A DNA stretch of 64,000 bases from UBA4742 sp002403895. GTDB lineage: Bacteria; Actinomycetota; Acidimicrobiia; Acidimicrobiales; Acidimicrobilacustridaceae. Position 1 is the stretch's first letter. The number at the start of each line of letters is the position of its first letter. Shown piece after piece: positions 55,361 to 63,334 of this stretch. Below the pieces are notes generated by a model. It worked only from the letters and a program-made list of their open reading frames with translations. It had not been told where the DNA came from and did not search any database. The stretch spans positions 1 through 64,000 of the forward strand of contig DAISGD010000011.1 of the NCBI GenBank assembly GCA_036823295.1, written 5' to 3'. The position numbers and the translations under genes were made by a program.

Positions 55361-57586
55361 TCAGGGCGCCGATTCGTCGGCATGGACCGTGACCAGGGCG
55401 TGGTAGTCGGGGACCTGAGAACCGGGCTCACGGTGGTCCGGCCCGCTGGGCAACAACACGTTGCCTTCCGGCCAATGGACCTGCAGGCTGCGACGAGACA
55501 GCCGCACCACCTTGAGGTGACCAGCCATCTCGCCGTGATCCGAACGCAGCACCACCCCGGCACCGTCGGCCAAGCCCAGCTCGGCGGCGTCGGATGCGTC
55601 GATGTAGACCGCGTCGCGTCCGGCGCCGGTCAACGGATCGATGGCCGTCCACACCATCGAGTTGAACTGCTTGCCCCGCCGCGTCGCCACCGTGAAGCGG
55701 CCCTCCGGTACCGCGGAGCCGGGTGGCGTCACGGTGGTGAACCGGGCCCGTCCGTCGGCGGTGGGGAACACTCCTCCGGCGCACAGGTGGCGCCCGCCCC
55801 ACTGCACCTGGTCGCCCGTGTGAGCCAACGTCTCGATGCCGGCATAGAGGGGCACGACGTCAGCGATCTCCTCGCGCAACGCCTGGTTGTCGACCCACGA
55901 GAACGCCGATGCCAGGTCCGGTCGGACCCGCATGGCCACATCGGCGAACAGTCGCCATTCGCTGCGTGCCTCACCCACCCGACGAGGGATCTCGGGGCTG
56001 AACACGATGCGCCGCTCCGTCGTCGTCTCCGTGCCGCCACCCTCCTGCTCATAGCGGGTGGCCACCGGCAACAGGATCACGTCGTCGCCCGGCACCAACA
56101 TCTGCGAGCTGAGGACGATGTCCTGATGCACCCGCAGCGGCACCCGCTCGAGCGCGGCGGCGATCCGTTCCGGATCGGGCAGCACGTCGAGGAAGTTGCC
56201 CCCCGAGCTCCACAGGACATCGATCTCTCCTCGGCCGGCGGCCTCCAGCATCTCCGGCGCGGTGAGCCCGGGTCGATCCGGGACGTCGAACCCCCACACG
56301 TCGGCCAGTTCGCGGGCGGTGCGCTCGTTGATCTCGACACCCCCCGGGTACGCGGTGGCGTACGCCCCCATCTCCGCTCCACCCTGCACGCCCGAGTGGC
56401 CCCGCAGCGGCATCAGGCCGGCACCGTCACGGCCGACATTGCCCCGGGCCAGGGCCAGGTTCACGATGGCCCGGACTCCATCGACGGAGTCCCGGTGATG
56501 GGTGATACCCATCGACCACAGCAAGATCGCCGCGCCCGCTGCCGCGTACTCGTCCACGAACTCCTCGACTTGGGCGCGGGTGAGGCCGGCCTCATCCAGC
56601 AGGTCGTCGAGCGATCGGGCCGCGAGATCGTCCACCAATGCCGCCCAACCGGTGGTGTGGTCCTCGATGAAGGCGGAGTCGACGGCCCCCCGGGCGATGA
56701 GCAGCTTGAGAGCCGCACTGGCGAAGGCAACGTCGCCCCCCGGTCGCACCGGCACGTGGAGGTCGCACATCTTCGTGCCGAACAGGGCCGACTCGGCATT
56801 GGACGGCACCCAGTACCGATCGAGGCCCGGCTCCAGGTAGGGGTTCACCACCACCACCCGACAACCCCGCTGGCGCGCCAGGTACAGGTACTTCATGAAC
56901 ACCGGCTGGTTGTTGGCCGGGTTGGACCCCCAGATGACGATGAGGTCACTCTCGATCACGTCCCGCAGTGAACAGGTGGTGGCGGCCACGCCGACGGTGT
57001 GCTTGAGCCCGAGCGTCGACGGCGCGTGGCACACCCGGGCGGCGGAATCGACGCCGGCGATCCCCAACGCCCGGGCCGCCTTCCCAGCCGTGTAATAGAC
57101 CTCGTTGGTGATTCCTCGGCTGGTCAGGTAGAGCCCGGTCCGCTCGCCACCGGCCTTGGCGATGGCCGAGCTCAGCGCCGCGAGCGCCTCGTCCCACGTG
57201 ATCTGACGGAAGCCCGAATCGCCGCGGCGGCGGCGCATGGGATGCCCGAGCCGGCCCATGGACCGGAGCTGGGCACCGGTGCGCTGGCGTAGCAACTCGA
57301 CATCCGACAGCACCACCGCCTCCAGGGCATCGGCGGTGTTCACCTCCAGCAGGCGAAGCCGGGTCGTGCACAGGTGCACGCCGCCGATGGTCCAGTCGTG
57401 CAGCCCCGCCACCCCCAAGGCGCACCCGTCGCACACGCCCTTGGTCAGCACGTCGAGGGCGTATTTCGGGTGTGCCCGGTTAGCCCACACCACCTTGGCC
57501 ATCTCGCCGTAATGGTTGGGCTTCTGCTGACCGATGCCGTTCGGTGCCGCGCTGGCCCAGAGCTCAGGGCGGAGACGGCGGGTCAT
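55361..57586 (-). CDS. Molybdopterin oxidoreductase, FdhF/YdeP-type
   Basis: A 741-residue enzyme of the bis-MGD class. Near the N-terminus GVCDGCALG and HLCTTR give Cys residues for an iron-sulfur cluster. RVCHAPSTLGLKHTVG carries Cys at the place where E. coli FdhF has selenocysteine, so the molybdenum could be Cys-ligated. WGSNPANNQPVFMKYL and LLWSMGITHHRDSVDGVRA follow, with a C-terminal MGD-binding part. FdhF relatives oxidise formate; YdeP relatives have unclear substrates. Its start overlaps the fdhD stop by four bases. No electron-transfer subunits lie beside it. Confidence 0.87.
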   Translation of the reverse strand: MTRRLRPELWASAAPNGIGQQKPNHYGEMAKVVWANRAHPKYALDVLTKGVCDGCALGVAGLHDWTIGGVHLCTTRLRLLEVNTADALEAVVLSDVELLRQRTGAQLRSMGRLGHPMRRRRGDSGFRQITWDEALAALSSAIAKAGGERTGLYLTSRGITNEVYYTAGKAARALGIAGVDSAARVCHAPSTLGLKHTVGVAATTCSLRDVIESDLIVIWGSNPANNQPVFMKYLYLARQRGCRVVVVNPYLEPGLDRYWVPSNAESALFGTKMCDLHVPVRPGGDVAFASAALKLLIARGAVDSAFIEDHTTGWAALVDDLAARSLDDLLDEAGLTRAQVEEFVDEYAAAGAAILLWSMGITHHRDSVDGVRAIVNLALARGNVGRDGAGLMPLRGHSGVQGGAEMGAYATAYPGGVEINERTARELADVWGFDVPDRPGLTAPEMLEAAGRGEIDVLWSSGGNFLDVLPDPERIAAALERVPLRVHQDIVLSSQMLVPGDDVILLPVATRYEQEGGGTETTTERRIVFSPEIPRRVGEARSEWRLFADVAMRVRPDLASAFSWVDNQALREEIADVVPLYAGIETLAHTGDQVQWGGRHLCAGGVFPTADGRARFTTVTPPGSAVPEGRFTVATRRGKQFNSMVWTAIDPLTGAGRDAVYIDASDAAELGLADGAGVVLRSDHGEMAGHLKVVRLSRRSLQVHWPEGNVLLPSGPDHREPGSQVPDYHALVTVHADESAP

Positions 57587-58386
57587 CCCTCCATCCACTC
57601 CGGGGCGTAGACGTTCATCCGGTTGCCCCGCACGAAGCCGGCCAGTGTGAGGTTGGCCCGCCGGGCAGTGGCGACGGCCAGCGACGTCGGGGCACTGACC
57701 GCGACCAGGGCAGAGAACCCCGCGGCCCATGCCTTCTGCACCAGCTCGAATGAGGCCCGGCCGCTCACGTACAGCCCCAATCCGTCGGCGGGCAGGCCGT
57801 CATCGAGTAGGAGGCGGCCCACCACTTTGTCGACCGCGTTGTGACGCCCGACGTCTTCCCGCACCACCAATGGGGTGCCGCGGCCGTCGAAGGCGGCCGC
57901 GGCATGCACCGCGCCGGTGGCGTCGAACAGGCCCTGCTCACCCCGGATCCGTTCGGGCACGGTGGCCAACACCTCGAGAGGGATGGGCGTGGTGGCCTGC
58001 ATCGGTGCGAGCCGCTCGGCGAGGTCGTCGAGGGTGGTGGAGCCGCACAACCCACACGACGAGGTGGTGGTCGTCAGCCGTGGAGTCGGTACCGGCGCCA
58101 GCCCCCCCGTCTCGACCGACACCACATTGAACTCGGTGTCCACCGCCGAGCCCGTCCCGCAGTACCGACAGGCGAGGACGGGGGCGCCGGCCAGGAGCCC
58201 ATCGGTGAAGCAGAAGCCCGCGGCCAGCTCGAAATCATGGCCCGGTGTACGCATGGTGGTGGCCACCAGCGCGTCGTCGAGCCGGATGGAGAGCGGCTCC
58301 TCGACGATGAGCTCGTCGGGTGAGCGGGTCAGCGCGCCGTCGTCGTAGGTGGTGGTGAGCACGTTCTCCGTGCGACCGCGAGGCAC
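57583..58386 (-). CDS. fdhD: Formate dehydrogenase sulfurtransferase
   Basis: A 267-residue protein. SSCGLCGSTT contains the sulfur-carrying CxxC; VREDVGRHNAVDKVVG is the family's best-known motif; TLAGFVRGNRMNVY closes the domain. FdhD takes sulfur from a cysteine desulfurase and gives it to the bis-MGD cofactor of formate dehydrogenases, which need it for activity. Overlap with the fdhF-like gene shows that the pair works together. No other fdh genes are seen. It stands downstream of the groEL terminator on the same strand and so must have its own promoter near 58387-58420. Confidence 0.92.
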   Translation of the reverse strand: MPRGRTENVLTTTYDDGALTRSPDELIVEEPLSIRLDDALVATTMRTPGHDFELAAGFCFTDGLLAGAPVLACRYCGTGSAVDTEFNVVSVETGGLAPVPTPRLTTTTSSCGLCGSTTLDDLAERLAPMQATTPIPLEVLATVPERIRGEQGLFDATGAVHAAAAFDGRGTPLVVREDVGRHNAVDKVVGRLLLDDGLPADGLGLYVSGRASFELVQKAWAAGFSALVAVSAPTSLAVATARRANLTLAGFVRGNRMNVYAPEWMEG

Positions 58387-58416
58387 ATCGTGAGGCTACC
58401 CGGGTGCCGGAGGCGA

Positions 58417-58460
58417 AAACTGAAGAGGAGGGGGTGCCGGGTGGGCACCCCCTCCTCTTC
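58417..58460 (-). terminator. Rho-independent terminator of groEL
   Basis: A perfect 17-base stem, 58422-58438 with 58444-58460, around a 5-base loop, is followed on the minus strand by TTTT. It starts 14 bases after the groEL stop and so ends that single-gene transcript. Confidence 0.95.
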
Positions 58461-58474
58461 GGGACGTCAGACGA

Positions 58475-60091
58475 TCAGTAGTCGTCCATGCCACCGGGCA
58501 TGCCGCCGCCGGCCGCTTCGGGCTTGTCGGCAATCACGGCCTCGGTGGTGAGGAACAATGCGGCGATCGACGCCGCGTTCTGTAGCGCTGAGCGGGTCAC
58601 CTTGGCGGCATCGATGATGCCGGCCTTGACCAGGTCCTCGTACTCGCCGGTTTCGGCGTTGAGGCCCTCGGCCCCTTCGAGGTTGCGCACCCGCTCCACC
58701 ACGACGCCACCTTCCATGCCGGCGTTGGTGGCGATCTGCTTCAGCGGCTCCTCCAAGGAGTGGGCGACGATGCGGGCGCCCACCGCCTCATCAGGCGAGA
58801 GGTCCTTGGCCACATCGAGCACCTTGGCCTGAGCCCGTAGCAGCGTGGTGCCACCACCAGCCACGACACCCTCTTCGATAGCGGCCTTGGTGGTGCTCAC
58901 CGCGTCCTCGATGCGGTGCTTCTTTTCCTTGAGCTCCACCTCGGTGGCGGCACCGACCTTCAGGACGGCCACGCCGCCCGACAGCTTGGCCAGGCGCTCC
59001 TGGAGCTTCTCGCGGTCATAGTCCGAGTCGGTGTTCTCGATCTCAGCCTTGATCTGGGCGATCCGGCCCTCGACGTCGGTGCTCTCACCGGCGCCTTCCA
59101 CGATGGTGGTCTCGTCCTTGGTCACGACCACCTTGCGGGCCGAGCCGAGCAGGTCGAGGGTGGTGTTCTCCAGCTTGAGGCCCACCTCTTCGGTGATGAC
59201 CTGGCCACCGCTGAGCACGGCGATGTCCTGGAGCATGGCCTTGCGGCGATCGCCGAAGCCGGGGGCCTTCACACTCACGGAGTTGAAGGTGCCGCGGATC
59301 TTGTTGACCACCAGGGTGGCGAGCGCCTCGCCGTCGATGTCCTCGGCGATGATGAGCAGCGGGCGGCTCGACTGCATGATCTTCTCGAGCACCGGCAGCA
59401 GGTCGCGCACGGCCGAGATCTTGGAGCCCACCAGCAGCACGTAGGGGTTCTCGAGCACCGCTTCCATGCGCTCTGGGTCGGTGACCATGTACGGCGAGAC
59501 GTAGCCCTTGTCGAAGCGCATGCCCTCGACCAGGTCCATCTCCATGCCGAAGGTCTGCGACTCCTCGACGGTGATGACGCCATCCTTGCCAACCTTGTCG
59601 ATGGCCTCGGCGATCATCTCGCCGATCTCGGAGTCGGCCGAGGAGATACCGGCAACCTGGGCGATCTGGCTCTTGTCGTCGACCTCGGCGGCCTGATCCT
59701 TGATGGAGGCCACGGCGGCATCGACAGCGGCCTCGATGCCCTTCTTGATCGACAGCGGGTTGGCTCCGGCGGCCACGTTGCGCAGGCCCTCGCGCACCAT
59801 CGACCAGGCCAGCACGGTGGCGGTCGTGGTGCCGTCGCCGGCAACGTCGTCAGTCTTCTTGGCCACCTCTTTGACCAGCTCGGCCCCGATCTTCTCGAAC
59901 GGGTCCTCGAGCTCGATCTCCTTGGCGATGGATACGCCGTCGTTGGTGATGGTCGGGGCGCCCCACTTCTTGTCGAGCACCACGTTGCGGCCCTTCGGGC
60001 CGAGGGTCACCCGAACGGCATCCGCGAGTTGGTTCATGCCCCGCTCGAGGCCGCGGCGTGCTTCCTCGTCGAACTGGATGATCTTGGCCAT
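58475..60091 (-). CDS. groEL: Chaperonin GroEL (60 kDa)
   Basis: A 538-residue chaperonin that folds proteins inside an ATP-driven cage. It has the ATP-binding text LGPKGRNVVLDKKWGAPTIT and GDGTTTATVLAWSMV, and the Gly-Met-rich end GGGMPGGMDDY. Length fits bacterial GroEL. The CIRCE operator is 85 bases upstream of the ATG at 60091. No groES gene is next to it, so it is one of the separate groEL copies common in actinobacteria, or the only one with groES elsewhere. A strong terminator follows. Confidence 0.97.
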   Translation of the reverse strand: MAKIIQFDEEARRGLERGMNQLADAVRVTLGPKGRNVVLDKKWGAPTITNDGVSIAKEIELEDPFEKIGAELVKEVAKKTDDVAGDGTTTATVLAWSMVREGLRNVAAGANPLSIKKGIEAAVDAAVASIKDQAAEVDDKSQIAQVAGISSADSEIGEMIAEAIDKVGKDGVITVEESQTFGMEMDLVEGMRFDKGYVSPYMVTDPERMEAVLENPYVLLVGSKISAVRDLLPVLEKIMQSSRPLLIIAEDIDGEALATLVVNKIRGTFNSVSVKAPGFGDRRKAMLQDIAVLSGGQVITEEVGLKLENTTLDLLGSARKVVVTKDETTIVEGAGESTDVEGRIAQIKAEIENTDSDYDREKLQERLAKLSGGVAVLKVGAATEVELKEKKHRIEDAVSTTKAAIEEGVVAGGGTTLLRAQAKVLDVAKDLSPDEAVGARIVAHSLEEPLKQIATNAGMEGGVVVERVRNLEGAEGLNAETGEYEDLVKAGIIDAAKVTRSALQNAASIAALFLTTEAVIADKPEAAGGGMPGGMDDY

Positions 60092-60175
60092 TCCTGGTCC
60101 CTCCGTTGGGTTCGTTCTTGTGGACGACAGCGCTCGGCTGGGTCCGATTCCTGGCGAGCGTCGGTCGACGCGCGG

Positions 60176-60202
60176 TTAGCACTCTCGCATGGAGACTGCT
60201 AA
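60176..60202. promoter_or_regulatory. CIRCE operator of groEL
   Basis: TTAGCACTC (60176-60184), nine bases, then GACTGCTAA (60194-60202). The consensus right arm is GAGTGCTAA, so there is one mismatch. CIRCE is bound by the HrcA repressor, which is released on heat shock. It is upstream of groEL on the minus strand. Confidence 0.93.
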
Positions 60203-60345
60203 CAGGAAACCAAAGACCACCCCCGCGCCGCAACCTGAGAGAGCAGATTTCGGCATAGGGGACCAGATTTCCACTGGTTTCGGACGCATTCGGTGCCGAC
60301 GGCAGGGTTTGGTTCCCCCCGCGCCGCACGCCCTAGCCTGGGCCT

Positions 60346-61875
60346 ATGACCAGGGGTGGAACAGCAATTGTGGTGATCGGTGCCGGGGTGGCAGGGTTGG
60401 GGAGTGCCCTGGCGTTGTCCCGCGCGGGCCATCAGGTGACGCTCGTCGAACGGGACGCCACCCCTCTGCCCGCCGATCCCGATGCGGCGTTCGAGTGGGA
60501 CCGCCGGGGAGCCCCGCAGGTTCGCCACTCGCATGCCCTGCTGGCCCGTCTGCGCAACCTGTTGCGCGACCGCTACCCCGACGTGCTCGCTGATCTCCTC
60601 GCCGCCGGGGCCACCGAGCTTCGCTTCACCGACACCCTGCCCGTGGAGATCACCGACCGCGCCCCGCGGCCCGGCGACGAGGACCTCGTGGCCCTGGCCT
60701 GTCGCCGGACCACCTTCGAATGGGTGCTGCGTCGGGCGGTGCTGGCCGCCGACGGCGTGACCCTGCTCGACGGCGTGACCGTGGACAGCCTGACCGTCGA
60801 GCACGACGACAACGCCCGGGATGGTGCCCCCCGGGTGACGGGCGTGCGCGTCACCCGGGCAGGGGGCGAGTCGGAGTTCCTGGCCGCCGACCTGGTGGTG
60901 GGCGCCGTCGGCCGGCGCTCCGCCGTGCCTCGCTGGCTGGCCGACATCGGTGTCGAGCCGCTCTCCACCGAGGAAGACACCGGCATCGTCTACTTCTCCC
61001 GGTTCTACCGGTTATTGCCCGATGCCGACACGCCACCGACCGACGGCCCCATCGGTGGCGATCTCGGCTACCTCAAGTACGCCGTGTTCCAGGGCGACAA
61101 CCGGACGTTCTCGGTCACGTTCGCTACGGCCACCGGCGACGACGCGCTGCGGTCCTGCCTGCTCGATCCGGAGCTCTTCGACCTCGCCGCCGCCAGCCTG
61201 CCCACCACCGCCCCCTGGGTCGAGGGCGGTCGGGCCGAGGCCATCACGCCCGTCCACGTCATGGGTGGCTTGCTGAACCGCCGGGTCGACTACCTCGACG
61301 CCGAAGGCCAGCCCCTGGTGGTGGGTTTCCACGCCGTCGGCGACGCCCACACCTGCACCAACCCCCTCTATGGGCGGGGCTGCTCGCTGGCCATGGTCGC
61401 AGCCACCCTGCTGACCGACACGCTCGACCAGCACCCTGACGATGCCGTGGCCCGGTCGGTGGCCTACGAGGGCGCCGCCGAACGGGAGATCCGGCCCTGG
61501 TATCAGGCCTCGGTGACTCAGGACCGGATGAACCGGGATCATGCCGCCGCCGATACCCCGACACGCGAAACGCTGGACGACCTCGACGCCGCGCCAGCCC
61601 AACCCAGCGAGGGCGGCGACGGCGCCGTCGATCCCAAAGCATTCCTACGGGACCTCATGCGCGACGGCCTGATGCCTGCAGTGCGCACCGACGCCACCGT
61701 GTACCGGGCCTTCGTACGGGCGTTCAACCTGCTCGACTCGCCCGACGCACTCATGGCCGACGCCGATGTCATCAGCCGGGTCATGGCCGCCTACGCCGAG
61801 CGCGACCAGCGACCGCCCGAGCCGCCGCTGGGCCCACCCCGCGCCGACCTCATGGCCGTGCTCGAACCGGTCTGA
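60346..61875 (+). CDS. FAD-dependent oxidoreductase (geranylgeranyl-reductase-like)
   Basis: A 509-residue flavoprotein. The FAD motif is VVIGAGVAGLGSALALSRAG near residues 9-28, then the ribose-binding Glu in VTLVERD; RTTFEWVLRRAV and VVGFHAVGDAHTCTNPLYGRG (the GD motif) follow. The general form is that of group A FAD monooxygenases or geranylgeranyl reductases. I see no signal peptide or membrane segment. Product and substrate are unknown. It is convergent with the MoaD-like gene, 10 bases away, and diverges from groEL with about 250 bases between, which hold the CIRCE site and little else. Confidence 0.83.
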   Translation: MTRGGTAIVVIGAGVAGLGSALALSRAGHQVTLVERDATPLPADPDAAFEWDRRGAPQVRHSHALLARLRNLLRDRYPDVLADLLAAGATELRFTDTLPVEITDRAPRPGDEDLVALACRRTTFEWVLRRAVLAADGVTLLDGVTVDSLTVEHDDNARDGAPRVTGVRVTRAGGESEFLAADLVVGAVGRRSAVPRWLADIGVEPLSTEEDTGIVYFSRFYRLLPDADTPPTDGPIGGDLGYLKYAVFQGDNRTFSVTFATATGDDALRSCLLDPELFDLAAASLPTTAPWVEGGRAEAITPVHVMGGLLNRRVDYLDAEGQPLVVGFHAVGDAHTCTNPLYGRGCSLAMVAATLLTDTLDQHPDDAVARSVAYEGAAEREIRPWYQASVTQDRMNRDHAAADTPTRETLDDLDAAPAQPSEGGDGAVDPKAFLRDLMRDGLMPAVRTDATVYRAFVRAFNLLDSPDALMADADVISRVMAAYAERDQRPPEPPLGPPRADLMAVLEPV

Positions 61876-61885
61876 ACTTCGCCGC

Positions 61886-62161
61886 TCAGCCGCCGGCGAC
61901 GGCCTGCATGATGGAGACCGTGCCGCCATCGGGTACGGGCGTGGCCAACCCATCCATGAAGCGGATGTCGTCATCGTCGACGAAGACGTTCACGTAGCGA
62001 ACGAGGGCGCCGCTCTCGTCGAGCAACTTTTCGGTGAAGCCCGGGTGGGTCGCCTCGAGCGCGTCGAGCACCGCACTGACCGAGGCTCCCTCCACGCTGA
62101 CCTGCGACTGCCCCGAGGTCATGGTGCGGAAGACGGGGGGGACGCGAATGGTGACGCTCAT
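61886..62161 (-). CDS. MoaD/ThiS-family ubiquitin-like sulfur carrier
   Basis: A 91-residue beta-grasp protein that ends in AVAGG. The GG end is needed for adenylation and thiocarboxylate formation, as in MoaD (molybdopterin), ThiS (thiamine) and CysO (cysteine). TSGQSQVSVEGASVSAVL and GFTEKLLDESGALVRYVNV fit the fold; VNVFVDDDDIRFMDGL is common in the CysO/MoaD branch. No activating enzyme (MoeB, ThiF) or partner (MoaE, CysM) is beside it. The ATG at 62161 is used. The window also encodes an MGD enzyme, but linkage is only by genome. Confidence 0.82.
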   Translation of the reverse strand: MSVTIRVPPVFRTMTSGQSQVSVEGASVSAVLDALEATHPGFTEKLLDESGALVRYVNVFVDDDDIRFMDGLATPVPDGGTVSIMQAVAGG

Positions 62162-62340
62162 GGGAATCCTCGTGTCTGATCGGTCTTGGTGTGATCGGTG
62201 GCGCGGGTTCCGGCGATGGACCGGGCCGGCCATGACGCCCGCAGAGCGTATCGGCCGCGCGTGCCAGGGCGGTCACCTCGCCAAGGTGTCACCCACGGTT
62301 TCGGGTCCCGCCTTGCCACCGCCGTCGAGATCGGGTGACC

Positions 62341-63252
62341 ATGATGGGCGTGCCAGCAGCCATGCTGCGGACCTTCCGCACCGGTGAGTTCGATCCTGCC
62401 CGTCTCGTCAAGGAGAAGGGCGGCCAGAAGATCTCCGTCTGCCTGCCCGCCCGCGACGAGCAGGACACGGTCGGGCCGATCGTCAAGACCATCCGCACCG
62501 CCCTGATGGAGGCGGTCCCGCTGGTGGACGAGATCCTGGTGGTGGACGACCACTCGAGCGATGACACCGCGGCGGTGGCCGCCGAGGCGGGGGCCAAGGT
62601 CCTGTCGGCCCACGAGATCCTGCCCGACTACGGCATCGGCCACGGCAAGGGCGAGGCGCTGTGGAAGTCGCTGTACGCGTCACAGGGCGATCTCATCGTG
62701 TGGTGCGACGCCGACGTGCGCGACTTCGACCCCGCCTTCGTCGTGGGCTTGATCGGTCCGTTGGTGGCCCGGCCCGACGTGGTCTTCGTGAAAGGCTTCT
62801 ACGAGCGACCGGCCGGGACCGGCCGCGACCGGGGCGGACGGGTGACTGAGCTCGTGGCCCGGCCCATCGTCTCGTTGCTGTTCCCCCACCTGGCCCCCAT
62901 CGTCCAGCCGCTGGCGGGCGAGTACGCCGGCCGACGAGAAGCGCTCGAACAGCTCCCCTTCATGGAGGGCTACGGCGTCGACCTCGGACTGTTGATCGAT
63001 GTGGCCGCCCGCTTCGGATTGGACGCCATGGCCCAGGTCGACCTGGGCACCCGCATCCATCGCAACCGTCCGCTCGACGAGCTGTCGCCCCAAGCCACCG
63101 CCGTGCTTCAGACGGCGCTGTGGCGAGCCGACCCCGACCTGATCCGTTCCTCAGCCGTGCTGGTGCGACCCGGTCTGGACCCGATCGAGATCGAGGCCGT
63201 GGAGCGTCCCCCGCTCGTAGAGGTGCCCGGCTACCGCCGCTCGTCGGCCTGA
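62341..63252 (+). CDS. gpgS: Glucosyl-3-phosphoglycerate synthase
   Basis: A 303-residue GT81 enzyme. KISVCLPARDEQDTVGPIV binds the nucleotide, DEILVVDDHSSDDTAAVA and IVWCDADVRDFDP give the metal-binding Asp-x-Asp, and PLAGEYAGRREALEQLPF is a GpgS mark. GpgS joins glucose from a nucleotide-glucose donor to 3-phosphoglycerate, the first step to glucosylglycerate and methylglucose lipopolysaccharide in actinobacteria. The ATG at 62341 is preferred; GTG 62335 is also open. No phosphatase (GpgP) is beside it. It is divergent from the MoaD-like gene. Confidence 0.9.
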   Translation: MMGVPAAMLRTFRTGEFDPARLVKEKGGQKISVCLPARDEQDTVGPIVKTIRTALMEAVPLVDEILVVDDHSSDDTAAVAAEAGAKVLSAHEILPDYGIGHGKGEALWKSLYASQGDLIVWCDADVRDFDPAFVVGLIGPLVARPDVVFVKGFYERPAGTGRDRGGRVTELVARPIVSLLFPHLAPIVQPLAGEYAGRREALEQLPFMEGYGVDLGLLIDVAARFGLDAMAQVDLGTRIHRNRPLDELSPQATAVLQTALWRADPDLIRSSAVLVRPGLDPIEIEAVERPPLVEVPGYRRSSA

Positions 63253-63286
63253 CCGGGCCCCTTCCCGCTTTCTCTCCGCCAATTCC

Positions 63287-63301
63287 TTGCGGTCACCGCA
63301 A
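63287..63301. other. Dyad after gpgS
   Basis: TTGCGGT and ACCGCAA around a single C. It lies between the convergent gpgS and amidase genes. The centre is too small for a hairpin, and no T run follows, so terminator function is doubtful. Confidence 0.3.
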
Positions 63302-63334
63302 CAAGGTGAGGCCGAAACGCGGAGGGTCAGTGGG

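Noticed and set aside
56990..57040. Possible selenocysteine codon in the FdhF-like gene
   Set aside because: The position equivalent to Sec is a normal Cys codon and the frame has no internal TGA.
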